Part shown: positions 34,801-44,939 of the stretch, in pieces
Layout of the letters: every line of letters begins with the position of its first letter
Numbering within the stretch: the stretch's first letter is position 1
From: Saxidomus purpurata
Taxonomy: Eukaryota > Mollusca > Bivalvia > Venerida > Veneridae
Reading direction: 5' to 3'
NCBI GenBank assembly: GCA_022818135.1
Contig: JAFMSR010000016.1
Span: 3,159,290 to 3,223,289, forward strand
Length of the DNA: 64,000 nt
Position numbers and translations under genes: made by a program
The notes under the pieces: generated by a model
Seen by the model: the letters and a program-made list of their open reading frames with translations, nothing else
Databases searched by the model: none
Told to the model about the DNA's origin: nothing

Positions 34801-37800
34801 TTAAAATGTAAAATTAGAAGTAACAATATCAAATTGATTGGTCAATATGCTAGCACGCTCAGTATTGCTGTCAAGTCTGCTTGTGGTCAGCTTGAATTGT
34901 GCATACAGACTTGACATAGTCGCCATGTTGGAAGTTCATTTTATGTGCATGAATCAATGCAGGTCTATTCGCAGTTCAGTTTATTTGCATGAACCCATCC
35001 AGGCCTCGACTTCAGCACAAGACTTAGATTTAGATTGTAGAGACTAACACCCGCCTCAAAGAAAATCCCTACCTATCGTCCCTATTTTTTTGGGCCTTAT
35101 TAATTTATAAATCATCCTGTTTGAAAACTAACCGTGTTTGTAAATGCTTAATGTATGCCTTTTACAGGTTACATTTGAAAAACACCGATAAGATTGAAGA
35201 GTTTCCTGGCAACATTGATAGATGGAAATCAGTTGCAGAAAGTAAATTCTGATTTGAAAGTGTTAAATTGTTACAAAATGTTGCTGTTACCTGTTAAATG
35301 GTGGTACACCTAACACCGAATAAAGTAGAAGTGTACAGGGTCTAGTACATCCATACAAGACATTTCTTCGAGAATTTCCCACATTGCATGTAAAGGTCGT
35401 CCATTATTAAGCTCTTTGTGTCTGTATGGCTTAGGGACATTTATTGCGACATATAAACAGAACTTTGATAAAAATCATACCTGTTCTGAAATTTGTTTTG
35501 GCTTTTGACAGTTACGCTGTACCACGTAATTCTATATATCAACTGTAAGGTGTACCACCATGTGTTAGATGCTAGGCAGGCTTCCTGAAAATGACTTAAG
35601 TTTCCCTGCATTCCTTTGCAAAAATGTTGTTCTCTCAGTCAAATTCAGCAAATCATGTGACATGATTTGTGTAATTGACTTATTTCTGTCCTAGATTATA
35701 ATGTCATAACAGTCAAGTTTTTGTTAATATCTCAGAGTAGTCAGTACAGTCGAGACTGTCATATTTGACTTTCTGTGGTACGCATCAATTATGGTCACAT
35801 ACGATGGGAGTCTTTTAATTAAGACAAATTACATAAGATATTACTTTGGGTGAACTGGTCAGATTAGGTCACCTAAAACCGTCTCTTAATTCAGGGTGTC
35901 ACTTAGACAGTCTTGACTGTAGTTAACACTGATTTTCTTTTCACAACTTAATCAGGAAATCTGCTGCAGCAAAATTGAAGAAAATGTTCATATTATGCAT
36001 GTTTTCCTTTTTCATGGCTTAGTTTTCCTTTCTCATGGCTTACCCTGTTCAACCCTTTTAGTCAATTAAAAATAATACATAGCTACTTTGGCTACAAACC
36101 ATTCTATTTCGCTATAGGTGTTTTCTAATTTATGCCTTTGACATTAAATTTTTTTGAAAGATATGACGGTAAGACATTTTTGAGCAGGGTAAACCCTGTT
36201 TTTGCTTACTTTGTCTAAGAAGAAGCCTTTTGTTAAGGTACTTATACTTACATACTTACATCCCATGAGTTAAATTTGCCATTTGCGAAATGTTCAGCAT
36301 GTGGAGATGATGTGCAGAGCAAATGATCCCGGCACCTCTGGTCAAGGTCACAATTGGGGTTCAAAGGTCAAAACCGACCACAAGGGGTAGCAAGGAAAAT
36401 ATTGGAAATGTAGTATATTGTAGTGTTGTGTATACTTCTGGGGTTATTTTGTATGAAGCATTGTGAGGTTTAATGTCCATAGTGTATGGGGTTAGTGTGT
36501 CCGTATGAATTGTGGGGTAGCAAGGAAAACTTTGAAAATATATAATCTTATCTATCAAAGCACTGACATACTTCTGGGGTTATTTTGTCTGAAGCATTGT
36601 GGGGTTAAGAGTCCATTATGGCATAGTATATGGGGTTTGTATGTCCGTATGTGTTGTGGGGTAGCAAGGAAAACTTTGAAAATGTAAAAATATAGTCTAT
36701 TGTAGAGTTGTAAATACTTCTGGGGTTATTTTGACTGAAGCATTGTGGGGTTAAGAGTCCATTATGGCATAGTATATGGGGTTTGTATGTCCGTATGTGT
36801 TGTGGGGTAGCAAGGAAAACTTTGAAAATATATAATCTTATCTATCAAAGCACTGAGTATACTTCTGGGGTTATTTTGTCTGAAGCATTGTGGGGTTAAG
36901 AGTCCATAGTATATGGGGTTTGTATGTCCGTATGTGTTGTGGGGTAGCAAGGAAAACTTTGAAAATGTAAAAATATAGTCTATTGTAGAGTTGTGAATAC
37001 TTCTGGGGTTATTTTGTCTGAAGCATTGTGGGGTTAAGAGTCCATAGTATATGGGGTTTGTATGTCCGTATGTGTTGTGGGGTAGCAAGGGAAACTGAAA
37101 ATAAAATATATAATCTAATCTAATCTATCACTGAGTATACTTCTGGGGTTGTTTTGTCTGAAGCATTGTGAGGTTAAGTGTCCATAGTATATGGTTATAT
37201 ACTTCTGGGGTTGTTTTGTCTGAAGCATTGTGAGGTTAAGTGTCCATAGTATATGGTTATATACTTCTGGGGTTGTTTTGTCTGAAGCATTGTGAGGTTA
37301 AGTGTCCATAGTATATGGTTATATACTTCTGGGGTTGTTTTGTCTGAAGCATTGTGGGGTATCAAGGAAGCCATAGAATATGGTTTTATACTTCTGGGGT
37401 TATTGTGTCTGAAGCATTGTGAGGTTAAATGTCCACAGTGTATGGGGTTTGTGTGTCCATATGTGTTTTGGGGTAGGAAAACTTGAATGTTAAAATGTAG
37501 TCTATTTTAGCAGTGTGTATACTTCTGGGGTTATTTTGTCTGAAGCATCGTGAGGTTAAGTGTTGATAGTGTATGGGGTTAGTGTGTCCGTATGAATTGA
37601 GGGGTAGCAACGAAAACTTTTGAAGTATACAATCTAGCATGTTGTGTAGCATTTCATATACTTTTGGGGTTATTTGTCTGAAGCACTGTTGGGTTAAGAG
37701 TCTATCTATAGTGTATGGGGTTTATATGTTCATATAATTATATTGTGAGTTAGCAAGAAAAACTGATCCTTATCAATATCTTATTGAAACTTCAATCTTT

Positions 37801-40800
37801 CATTATTGAACTTCCTACTTGGAGGGTATTGTGGTTGAACTCAAACCAACATCTCTCCATCAGTTGGAGGATAAATGACCTATTCTCTTAGCGTCATGCA
37901 ATGTCACTCTGCTCGAGAATGCATGTATATGTTTCCTTACAACATCGATAACCTATTAATGCTATATTTTCAGAGTCACTGAAAAAGAAACCTGCATCCC
38001 TTGATGCATTCTTGCGTGACATTGAATGGGCCCTATATGAACTAACACAAACAGAGGCTGCAACCAATGGAGCACCAATGGAAGAAACAAGTCCAACAAG
38101 CCCACCAGTGGATGCTGAAACTGGCAATACAGGTGGGAGGTCAACAGAGAATACAACCAATACAACTGAAATTGTAGTTATTCCAGACTCAAGTCCACAA
38201 ACAGAGGCTGCAACCAATGGAGCACCAATGGAAGAAACAAGTCCAACAAGCCCACCAGTGGAGGCTGAAACTGGCAATACAGATGGGAGGTCAACAGAGA
38301 ATACAACCAATACAACTGAAATTGTAGTTATTCCAGACTCAAGTCCACAAACAGAGGCTGCAACCAATGGAGCACCAATGGAAGAAACAAGTCCAACAAG
38401 CCCACCAGTGGAGGCTGAAACTGGCTTGCGTGACATTGAATGGGCCCAATATGAACTAACACAAACAGAGGCTGCAACCAATGGAGCACCAATGGAAGAA
38501 ACAAGTCCAACAAGCCCACCAGTGGAGGCTGAAACTGGCAATACAGAAGGGAGGTCAACAGAGAATACAACCAATACAACTGAAATTGTAGTTATTCCAG
38601 ACTCTGACAATGATTCAAGTCAGTCAGATGTGTTTCCGTTATTAACAGAGAAAAACCTTAAACTGTCCAGTCCAGCAGGAAGTGACGCATACAAGGAGGA
38701 CATTGATGGTAGAGATAAAGAAGACTGTGATGGTAGAGTCTTTGCCAGAGATGTTGTTAACAAGAACATCTATGTTTCAGGTGTGAAAAAGAGTTTTTTA
38801 TCGAAATCAGGACAACGAAAAAAAAATGATCGAGTTCATAACTCCAGGCATCCTTGCCCATTTTGTAACGTGACAAAGAGCAACTTCTCTCACCACATTT
38901 TCGCAAAAAAGCATGAAATGGAAGAAGCAGTCATTGAAATTAAAAATGCCAAAAATGATAAAGAACGTAAACATTTAATTTCCAGGCTGCGCATGAAAGC
39001 TTCCCACGATCACAACATGAGAATTTTAAAAGAAAAGAAAGGTGAAGTTTTCTTACTAAGGCGATCAAATGCTGATGACAGTGAATCTGATGATAGTGAT
39101 GAGGACGAAGATAGCGATATAGGAAAAAGCTTTGACATTTCACACTATGGTCCATGTCCTTCCTGCTTTGGATGGGTCCAAAAAAAATCACTCCGACGTC
39201 ACAACACTTCATGCACATCAGCCAATCCTGGTTCCTGGTCCAACAGAGCTTTAGAGGTGCAGTCAGATATGATATCAGGTAAATTAACATCTGAAGCATC
39301 ACAAGCCTTAATAAATGAAGTCTTCCCAATAATGATTGGTGATAACATATCAAAGGTTGCAAAAGAAGATGAGTTGATCGTCAACTTGGGAAACCAATGG
39401 TTGATGAGAAATAGAGGATACGAAATTATGAGAAAATACTACACAAGTACAGTCATGCGATTAGCTGCAAAACTGAAAGTTGCCTGTCAGACACTCTCGA
39501 GAACTACCTTGAACATAACAGACTATTTGGCACCCAAACACTTTCAAACTGTTCTGAAAGCAGCCTTGTCTTGTTGTCACATAGAAGATGTGGAGGGGAC
39601 TTAAAGGCACCAAGCAATGCCATAAAGCTAGGCTTTGACATTAAACGCATGATTAGTGCAAAGCTAAGCAAGGCCATTATGGCAGGGAATAATGAATTGC
39701 AAAAAGAAGCCACAGACTTCCTAAAATTGATGGAAATACAGTGGGGTCTACGCGTAACTAAGCTTGCCAGAGGACTACTAGTAGAGCGTTCATTCAATCA
39801 AACCAATGAGCTCCCCAGACCTGCAGATGTGGAAAGACTTTATGAGTATCTACAGACAAAGATAAGGGGTCTGAATTTGAAGGATACCTCATTTATCAAT
39901 TTCCAAAAAGCAGCCATTCTGACGTTGGCACGGTTTACATTGTACAACCGAAGGAGGTGTCATTAAGTCCAAGCTATGAGGTGTGTATAAATTTGTGATA
40001 CATTCATTGAAGTTGATTTGTTTGTGTTGGGGTTTTACGCTGATTTCAACATCTTAATGGTCATATCTCGGCGGTCAGTTCACCTAACATATGCTCCTGG
40101 GTATCTAACCAGTACTGACAAATGTCCACAAGTGACTAACTACTTACCCCATGTGATTTCTCTTGAATCAGAGGTGATATATGATATACGAATGACCATT
40201 AGATGCTATGTCCTAGCTAAATTGTACTGGAGAAATTTGCGCGCAGCCGAGGGATTGAACTGACAACCCTTGGATTACACATCCTGTGCTCTTCCCACTT
40301 GGAAAGCTTTGATGTTGATGTCAGCTTTTCTGGTTTCCATCAGATAACTTCTGAAAGACTACCAAATTTACAAATTACACTATCTAATTTGGTATGTAGG
40401 TATATAGTAATAAAATGCAGGTCAAGTTCGATTTTGGTGGAATCTATTAATTACTGTTTAAGTAATGCACCCTTGCTGGTGTTTGAAAATCTGGTTTCAA
40501 GACATTGCTGCGTGTCTTAAGTGATGATTCTATCGTAAACTGTTTTGACCAGGATAAAAAATAATCTATTGTAAAATAGGGCTGAACGTATGTGGAGGCT
40601 TTAGCAATCCATTTCTTGATGCAAAGACAAAAGTGCAAAGAAAATTTTTAAAATGATATATTTACAGGCTTAACTCTTATGCAGCCAGGAGGACAGGCAT
40701 AGACGAGGTTGGTGCCGAGATCCGGGGTGAACTTACTGAATTCGAACAACAATTGTTGATCAGGCAGGAAGTGGTCGTCATTCGTGGCAAGGTATGGTGC

Positions 40801-43800
40801 AGATGTGCAACAAATTTAGTTGAATGATGCACAGCTGTAATACCAAAGACTACAGCTTTATGCAGTTCGGCTAACACAGAAACCATTATTAGTATTTTAA
40901 ATGTTTACAGTACAAATATATTGTTGCATTTTCGTATGTTGAACTTTATTTCAGCATTTGCAGCTCATTTCTGTAGTAAAACATTTAACATTTAGATTGA
41001 ATTTCTAATTAAAAGATAAGAAAAACTTTAAATATAAGGAATACATTGCACATTTCTGTCATTCACCTGTTTATGAAAAAATATAAACATACAGCATGTT
41101 TACAGTAAATGACAAGTTCTTCAGGCTTCATGAAATGTAAACAAGCCAGATGTTGTTTAAACACTTTATTTCTTAATCAAAACCCATTTGAGTGTTACTG
41201 GTCTGCATTCAAATGAAATCTTTTTATTGCAGACGGGAAGAGGTGTACCAGTGATCATTCCTCCTGATGTTGTTCAGTCGTTGGAATTTCTTACCAGTGT
41301 GGAAGTTCGTACACAAGCAGGAATACCAGAAGATAACAAATTCGTGTTTGGAAACCAAGGTAATTATCAGTTATCAAGGGTAGGGCTCCAATTTAGTCTT
41401 AGGTTAACTTCATGACCCTGTTGTTGATGTTGCAAGAATTTAGTGTTTTTTTTGTAAGTCGGTTTTTTCAAAAACTTAAACTAAAGGTATTCATTTGAAA
41501 CTGGGAATACTTGTTCACTATTCGAAGGGTATACTATTAAAAATGGGGTCATGAGTTTGATCCCCCATTTCTCCCTAACAAAATTAATATGGTCGTTCGG
41601 ATGAGACTTTAAATTTAGATAAAAGATCACAGTCGAGCCTCTGGAACAAGGCGATTCCTTGTAGCTTCCAGCACTATCCCCCACAAGCGTCTAAACCAAA
41701 CTCAGACGCAAAATAAAAGCATAACGTAACATAGAAAACAGTTTATTAAAGAATGAGATTGAGATCCATTTCCATAGTCAAACTGTTGAATATTAATGTC
41801 ACATTCATTCTGACTTACTTAGACCTTCAAAAATATAATTTTTAGCTCCACTTTTCAAAGAAAAAGCGAAGCAATATTAAACAACAGAATGAATAGTTAT
41901 AAATTAAGTTAAAAGTTTTTTTTGTCATATTGCACATTTTTAAACAGGAATCATACAAATATTAAAATAATCTATGCAAATACTCGAATGGAAAAATGAT
42001 ATTCAACTGACATCCCTAGTGTTTTTATCTCAGGTGTTGCCGTGTTCAGAGCATATGATGCCATCAGAGAAGTGACGCAGTCACCAGAGGCTGACCTACA
42101 AATGCCTGACCTTATAAGAACTTCAAATATGAGGAAGTACATGGCGACTATGCTACAGGTTTACATACGTTTTGTTACCTTTTACACATGTATTAGTACT
42201 AGTTTGGTAACACAAACAGTTCACGCTTCTGCTTATTGGATCATCAGCTAATTAGCATTCAGATCTTAAATTTGCGCATCAACTCGAGCGCAAAATACGC
42301 GAAAATTGGTCCCACGCGAACAATAATGATTTCACAGTAATCAAAAGTCTTTGACAAATTAATGCTAATTAAAATGACTACCTAAATTACTTTTTATTGG
42401 TGGATAAATTCAGAAATGTGTCTTTGGATAAAAAAGAAAAACGGTATTAAGTGATCAGGCTGTTTGGCTTTTTTTTCAGGCTTTGAACACCACCGAGTCT
42501 GAGCGGCAATGGGTGTTGGACCATCTAGGACATACAATGAACGTACATCGTGTCCACTACCGGCAGACCTCTGATGTACTGGAACGTGTAGACGTTGCAA
42601 AAATACTCCTTATTCAAGATCTGGGTCTCGTGTCCAAATTCAGAGGAAAGAGAATTCAAGATATACAAATAAAAGGTACTTATACATCAGGTCAAGATAA
42701 TTTCCTGTATAAAAATTAGGGCTTTTTGCCCTGTATGTGCAGAGTTATTGCCCTTTATTTTTAGCTCACCTGAGCCGATGGCTAAGGGTGAGCTATATTG
42801 ATCAGTATGTGTTCGTCGTCTTTTCACATATACCTTGTAAGCACTCTAGAGGCCACATTTTCTACCTTATCTACAGGACACTTGGTCAGAATGATTGTCT
42901 TGATAAAATCTAGGTCAAGTTCGAAACTTGGTCATCTTGGATCAAAAACTAAGTCACCAGGTCAAATCAGGAAAGCCTTGTAAGCACTCTAGAGGTCACA
43001 TTTTCTACGAGATTTACTTGAAATTAATCTGAATAATTGTATTGATGAAATCTGGGTAAAGTTTGAAACTGGGTTACCTGGGATCAAAAACTAGGTCACC
43101 AGGTCTAATCTTAGAGAGACCTTGTGTTTGCGTAGAGGCTGCACTTTTCATTGGAATTTAATGAAACTTGGTCATAATATTTATCTTGATGACATCAACA
43201 TCAAATTTGAATGTGGGTCATCTGGGGTCAAAAACTAGGTCACTAGGTCAAAACCTAGGAAAACCTTGTGTATGCAATGCAGGCTGTATTTTTCATTTGA
43301 AAATAATAAAACTTGGTTAGAATGACATTGTGAACCTTGATATTTTTGGATCTGTGTCATCTGGGGTCAAAAACTAGATCACCAGAGCAGATCAATTGAA
43401 AACCTTTTGAATTGTCTGGAGGTCGCATGATTCTTCCTATCATTGTGACAATTTGTGAGATTTTTGTGTGACAGTTTCTGGGTCACCATCGGGCTATAAT
43501 CTTGGTTAAAAAATTCGGTCACTGTGGGTAATCTTTTTCATATTGGTCAAGCTACTCAGGTGAGCGATATAGGGCCATAGTGGCCCTCTTGTTTCCTATG
43601 TTAATATGCATATATAATAATTGACTTGTTGAAGCTACAGCACTGAAGTTAAAATCGCATGCATTCTATTGTAATTTTTGAAATACTTCTATGTTGATGT
43701 ACATCCAATTACAGAGGCTACTAAAACACAAAATAATATGTTTTGAGGAGAAATTGTGCATCCAAAACTCGATGTGTAAAGACTAGGTAAGGTGACAGAA

Positions 43801-44414
43801 AATAAAACTATTTTTTCTCAGATATTGCAATAATTGTTTTTGGTAGGGACCAAAATTCTGAGGTAAAAGGCAAACACACATACTTTTAATTTAAACCTTG
43901 TTGCAATTACACCTTGGTTTCGGAGTAACACTTTCTAATGCTTTCAACAGTCTCGTGCAAAATCTGGAATTTGTATTACATTCATTCTTCTGTATTTGCA
44001 GACGTGTTCAGCGATGTTAGTAATGTCTCTACAACTCCTGAAGCACCAACGCCTGAAGCACCAGAACCAGAGGTGAGAGAACTCTACAATATCATGGAGA
44101 CCAACAATGAAGACTTCATCCCACAATTCCTTGATCAGGAGGATGAGGAAATTGTTGAAAGTGATGAAGAGGAACTAACTAAAAGGAAGAGGAAAAAGCC
44201 CCAAACATCAACACGTCAAAAGTGGACTGATGAGGAGGTGACAGAACTGAGCAATCTTTTTGCAGAAGATTTCAGAACAAACACATTGCCTGGGCAAAAA
44301 AGAATAGAATGTATGATCAAGAAGAGTAAGGAAAATGATGGTGTCTTATGGAAGAGAAAAAGAGACACAATTAAGAAAAAACTAAGTAATATGATGATAA
44401 AACGCCGCCGCTAA
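31788..44414 (+). CDS. PWWP + zinc-finger + Crypton-like tyrosine recombinase + SANT-like protein (9 exons; frameshift and stop in exon 4)
   Basis: Splicing nine exons gives 3212 nt. Adding the one base missing in a G run gives 3213 nt, 1070 residues, with every junction canonical (GT/AG) and in phase. Corrected numbering: PWWP-like module 9-73; 50-residue repeats about 98-285; C2HH motif from 368; C2HC motif from 468; acidic stretch between them; recombinase core about 500-930 with Box I Arg near 733-735, Arg860, His886 and nucleophile Tyr895; acidic patch plus KRKRKK nuclear signal about 980-999; SANT/Myb-like tail 1005-1070. Crypton-type recombinases cut and join DNA through the tyrosine. 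This sequence has a -1 frameshift at 39595-39598 and TAA at 39964, so as read it yields about 617 residues without the catalytic part. It is either a decaying gene or two assembly/allelic errors. Likely nuclear. Confidence 0.75.
32152..32435 (+). CDS. Possible alternative first exon of the recombinase-like gene
   Basis: An open frame of 94 codons from ATG (MSLCSSLQVL...) to a strong donor (GACAG|GTAAAT), also phase 2 and hence compatible with exon 2. An in-frame TGA lies 18 bases before the ATG. The encoded segment has no recognised domain; its basic middle and 'FHNILVKLNIET' end look non-repetitive. It would replace exon 1 and give 1156 residues. It may be a chance frame. Confidence 0.35.
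32436..34587 (+). other. Intron sequence
   Basis: No second gene was recognised. A 27-bp duplication ('tttgtaaacatagcccaaaa') lies at 32650-32701. The reading frames near 33314-33640 on both strands have no splice context or known domain. Confidence 0.5.
34588..34707 (+). CDS. Exon 2: first half of PWWP-like module
   Basis: Acceptor 'ggtaactttcag', donor TG|GTAAGT, phases 2 and 2. It encodes GKFVWAQLSGLPKSVMWPVK and onward. The 'VWAQL.G....WPV.V' pattern is that of the beta-barrel core of PWWP domains, which bind methylated histone tails and DNA; the PWWP signature itself reads as M-W-P-V here. The first residue (Arg) is split with the first exon and the last (Trp) with exon 3. Confidence 0.7.
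34708..35167 (+). other. Intron 2
   Basis: An intron with consensus ends and nothing else recognised. Confidence 0.55.
35168..35241 (+). CDS. Exon 3: second half of PWWP-like module
   Basis: Acceptor 'gccttttacag', donor GAAA|GTAAAT, phases 2 to 1. It encodes LHLKNTDKIEEFPGNIDRWK and on to SVAE. The 'I.EFPGN..RW' segment resembles the strand after the barrel that in PWWP domains precedes the C-terminal helices. Confidence 0.65.
35242..37973 (+). other. Intron 3, carrying a 1.4-kb minisatellite
   Basis: 35242-36360 shows nothing recognisable. 36360-37745 is the tandem array described separately. Polypyrimidine tract and acceptor 'gctatattttcag' lie at 37961-37973. Confidence 0.6.
36360..37745 (+). 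repeat. Intronic minisatellite ('cttctggggttattttgtctg' type)
   Basis: Units of about 150-190 bp share 'ttctggggttattttgtctg', 'gaagcattgtggggtt' and 'tatggggtttgtatgtcc'. Between 37137 and 37340 a contracted 62-bp version repeats almost perfectly at least three times. One isolated unit of the same repeat lies at 47325-47430, next to a family B tail, so the array probably came from an element core that expanded locally. Confidence 0.8.
37974..39980 (+). CDS. Exon 4: repeat array, zinc-binding motifs, recombinase N-terminal part (with two lesions)
   Basis: A large exon (2007 bp), phase 1 in and phase 2 out (GAG|GTGTGT). It encodes SLKKKPASLDAFLRDIEWA, then four 38-50 residue acidic/Thr-rich repeats, a spacer, CPFC...H...H at about residue 368 and CPSC(11)H(3)C at 468, separated by a Ser/Asp run. 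Helical recombinase sequence follows. At 39595-39598 (GGGG) the frame is lost and TAA follows at 39602; the -1 frame continues with DLKAPSNAIKLGF to NRRRCH, where TAA at 39964 interrupts, then VQAMR to the donor. One missing G restores the frame; one base change explains the second stop. Confidence 0.75.
38047..38607 (+). repeat. In-frame 150-bp coding tandem repeat
   Basis: Four units start at 38047, 38197, 38347 and 38461. Units 1 and 2 are 150 bp (50 codons). Unit 3 is cut at 114 bp and ends in a second copy of the LRDIEWA.YELT segment found just before unit 1. Unit 4 is full. Units differ by only a few bases, so the expansion is recent and frame-preserving. The peptide is rich in Thr, Glu, Pro and Asn, probably disordered. 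The 238-codon minus-strand frame over it is an antisense shadow. Confidence 0.9.
39981..40667 (+). other. Intron 4, containing a SINE
   Basis: An intron between GAG|GTGTGT and 'gatatatttacag'. Most of its first half is the minus-strand SINE listed separately. Confidence 0.6.
40012..40311 (-). mobile_element. tRNA-derived SINE in intron 4 (minus strand)
   Basis: Minus-strand reading from 40311: AAGTGGGAAGAGCACAGG, then GGTTGTCAGTTCAATCCC as B box. A long body follows, ending in 'gcgtaaaaccccaacacaaac', a tail type known from widespread animal SINEs. It is antisense to the host gene. Confidence 0.65.
40668..40791 (+). CDS. Exon 5: recombinase, after Box I
   Basis: Phase 2 to 0; 124 bp, donor AAG|GTATGG. 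It encodes LNSYAARRTGIDEVGAEIRG and onward to VVVIRGK. Joined to exon 4 it continues 'VQAMRLNSY', the segment that follows the first catalytic arginine in this recombinase group. Frame intact. Confidence 0.75.
40792..41232 (+). other. Intron 5
   Basis: A short AT-rich intron with nothing else recognised. Confidence 0.55.
41233..41359 (+). CDS. Exon 6: recombinase middle segment
   Basis: Phase 0 to 1; acceptor 'tttttattgcag', donor CAAG|GTAATT. It encodes TGRGVPVIIPPDVVQSLEFL and ends FVFGNQ. 'G+.VPVIIP..V...LE.L' is the strand/helix segment before the second catalytic box (target strand and lysine hairpin region in tyrosine recombinases). Frame intact. Confidence 0.75.
41360..42033 (+). other. 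Intron 6
   Basis: Contains a degraded family A head-like word ('tttttagctccacttttc') near 41839. No gene. Confidence 0.5.
42034..42158 (+). CDS. Exon 7: recombinase Box II arginine
   Basis: Phase 1 to 0; acceptor 'tttttatctcag', donor CAG|GTTTAC. It encodes GVAVFRAYDAIREVTQSPEA and ends IRTSNMRKYMATMLQ. The 'SNMRKYMAT' motif aligns with the H-x-L-R-H-x-x-A-T box of tyrosine recombinases, with Ser where His is most common and Arg (about residue 860) kept. Frame intact. Confidence 0.75.
42159..42479 (+). other. Intron 7
   Basis: A short AT-rich intron with nothing else recognised. Confidence 0.55.
42480..42675 (+). CDS. Exon 8: recombinase LGH box and nucleophile tyrosine
   Basis: Phase 0 to 1; acceptor 'ggcttttttttcag', donor AAAG|GTACTT. 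It encodes ALNTTESERQWVLDHLGHTM and then NVHRVHYRQTSDVLERV. HLGH supplies the conserved His and VHYRQ the tyrosine that would attack DNA, nine residues later, the usual spacing. Frame intact, so the final catalytic box is undamaged despite the upstream lesions. Confidence 0.8.
42676..44001 (+). other. Intron 8, containing a family B element
   Basis: The element at 42762-43591 fills most of the first two thirds. The rest is AT-rich and unrecognised. Confidence 0.6.
42762..43591 (+). mobile_element. Tag-family B element in intron 8, complete
   Basis: The head TAGCTCACCTGAGCCGATGGC folds back on GGGTGAGCTATA. Core repeats of about 150 bp carry 'aaaaactaggtcac'. The tag complement AGGTGAGCGATAT, the hairpin GGGCCATAGTGGCCC and CTCTTGTTT close it. 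It has no satellite and no GGCC MITE, unlike 51610-53399. Confidence 0.8.
44002..44414 (+). CDS. Exon 9: acidic region, nuclear signal and SANT/Myb-like tail
   Basis: Acceptor 'cttctgtatttgcag', phase 1; stop TAA at 44412. It encodes a Pro/Glu-rich start (EAPTPEAPEPEV), the acidic run QEDEEIVESDEEE, the basic run KRKRKK and RQKWTDEEVTELSNLF, ending in a very basic helix (KKKLSNMMIKRRR). 'KWTDEE...L...F......LPG...I' resembles the SANT/Myb-like tail that related animal recombinase-like proteins carry; the family link is from memory and not checked. Confidence 0.75.
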
Positions 44415-44930
44415 CAGTTTCATTGAATACTGAAACAATAGCAGACAGGAGTGAGCTGCTACAATGCTTGTAAAATGATGACTATAGTATCTAGGGAAAT
44501 TGTAATTAATGATGTTCATGAAAATGTTTATGACTTGTGTACCTAAGGGGTCAAAGTTAAGATTTCTATTAGCTATTTACTATGTGAGTTGAAATTTGAA
44601 GCTTATTTTATCACCATTTCAGAAATGTTTTCATAACACTGATATTTGTTTCTTTTGGTATTATCATTGAATACTCGTTTTTGATCAAAACATGTGTTAT
44701 TGATAACGTTTAGCTTACATGTTTCGTTACAATTGTTAGTTTTATGGTTAGACTAGATCTTAAACCTTTTTATTATGTTTTTATACGAGTTGGTTCTCGA
44801 TGCTTAAATACTTGATAGTAAAAGAGATCTGTAAACAATCATGAGAAAACTTATAAGAGATGAAAATTACTTTTGAATACAGTAATTATGAAAGTTCAAG
44901 TAAGGCTACTCGAATGTTGATTATAAGGAA
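44415..44930. other. 3' flank of the recombinase-like gene
   Basis: Presumably 3' UTR at its start. No AATAAA lies close to the stop; the clearest one downstream is at 46520-46525, too far away to assign with confidence. Confidence 0.4.
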
Positions 44931-44939
44931 TGTTCAATT

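Noticed and set aside
36361..37652. Several 60-108 codon minus-strand frames with repeated TPYTM-like peptides
   Set aside because: They are products of the intronic minisatellite.
37894..38610. 238-codon minus-strand frame (ASTGGLVGLVSS repeats)
   Set aside because: It is the antisense shadow of the in-frame coding repeats of exon 4. The plus strand has splice sites, domains and correct phase.
39595..39604. Programmed -1 frameshift as the main explanation of the exon 4 lesion
   Set aside because: The GGG/GGG re-pairing is possible, but there is no classical slippery heptamer and a second, independent stop lies 360 bp on. Deletion or assembly error is simpler; the idea is kept only as an alternative.
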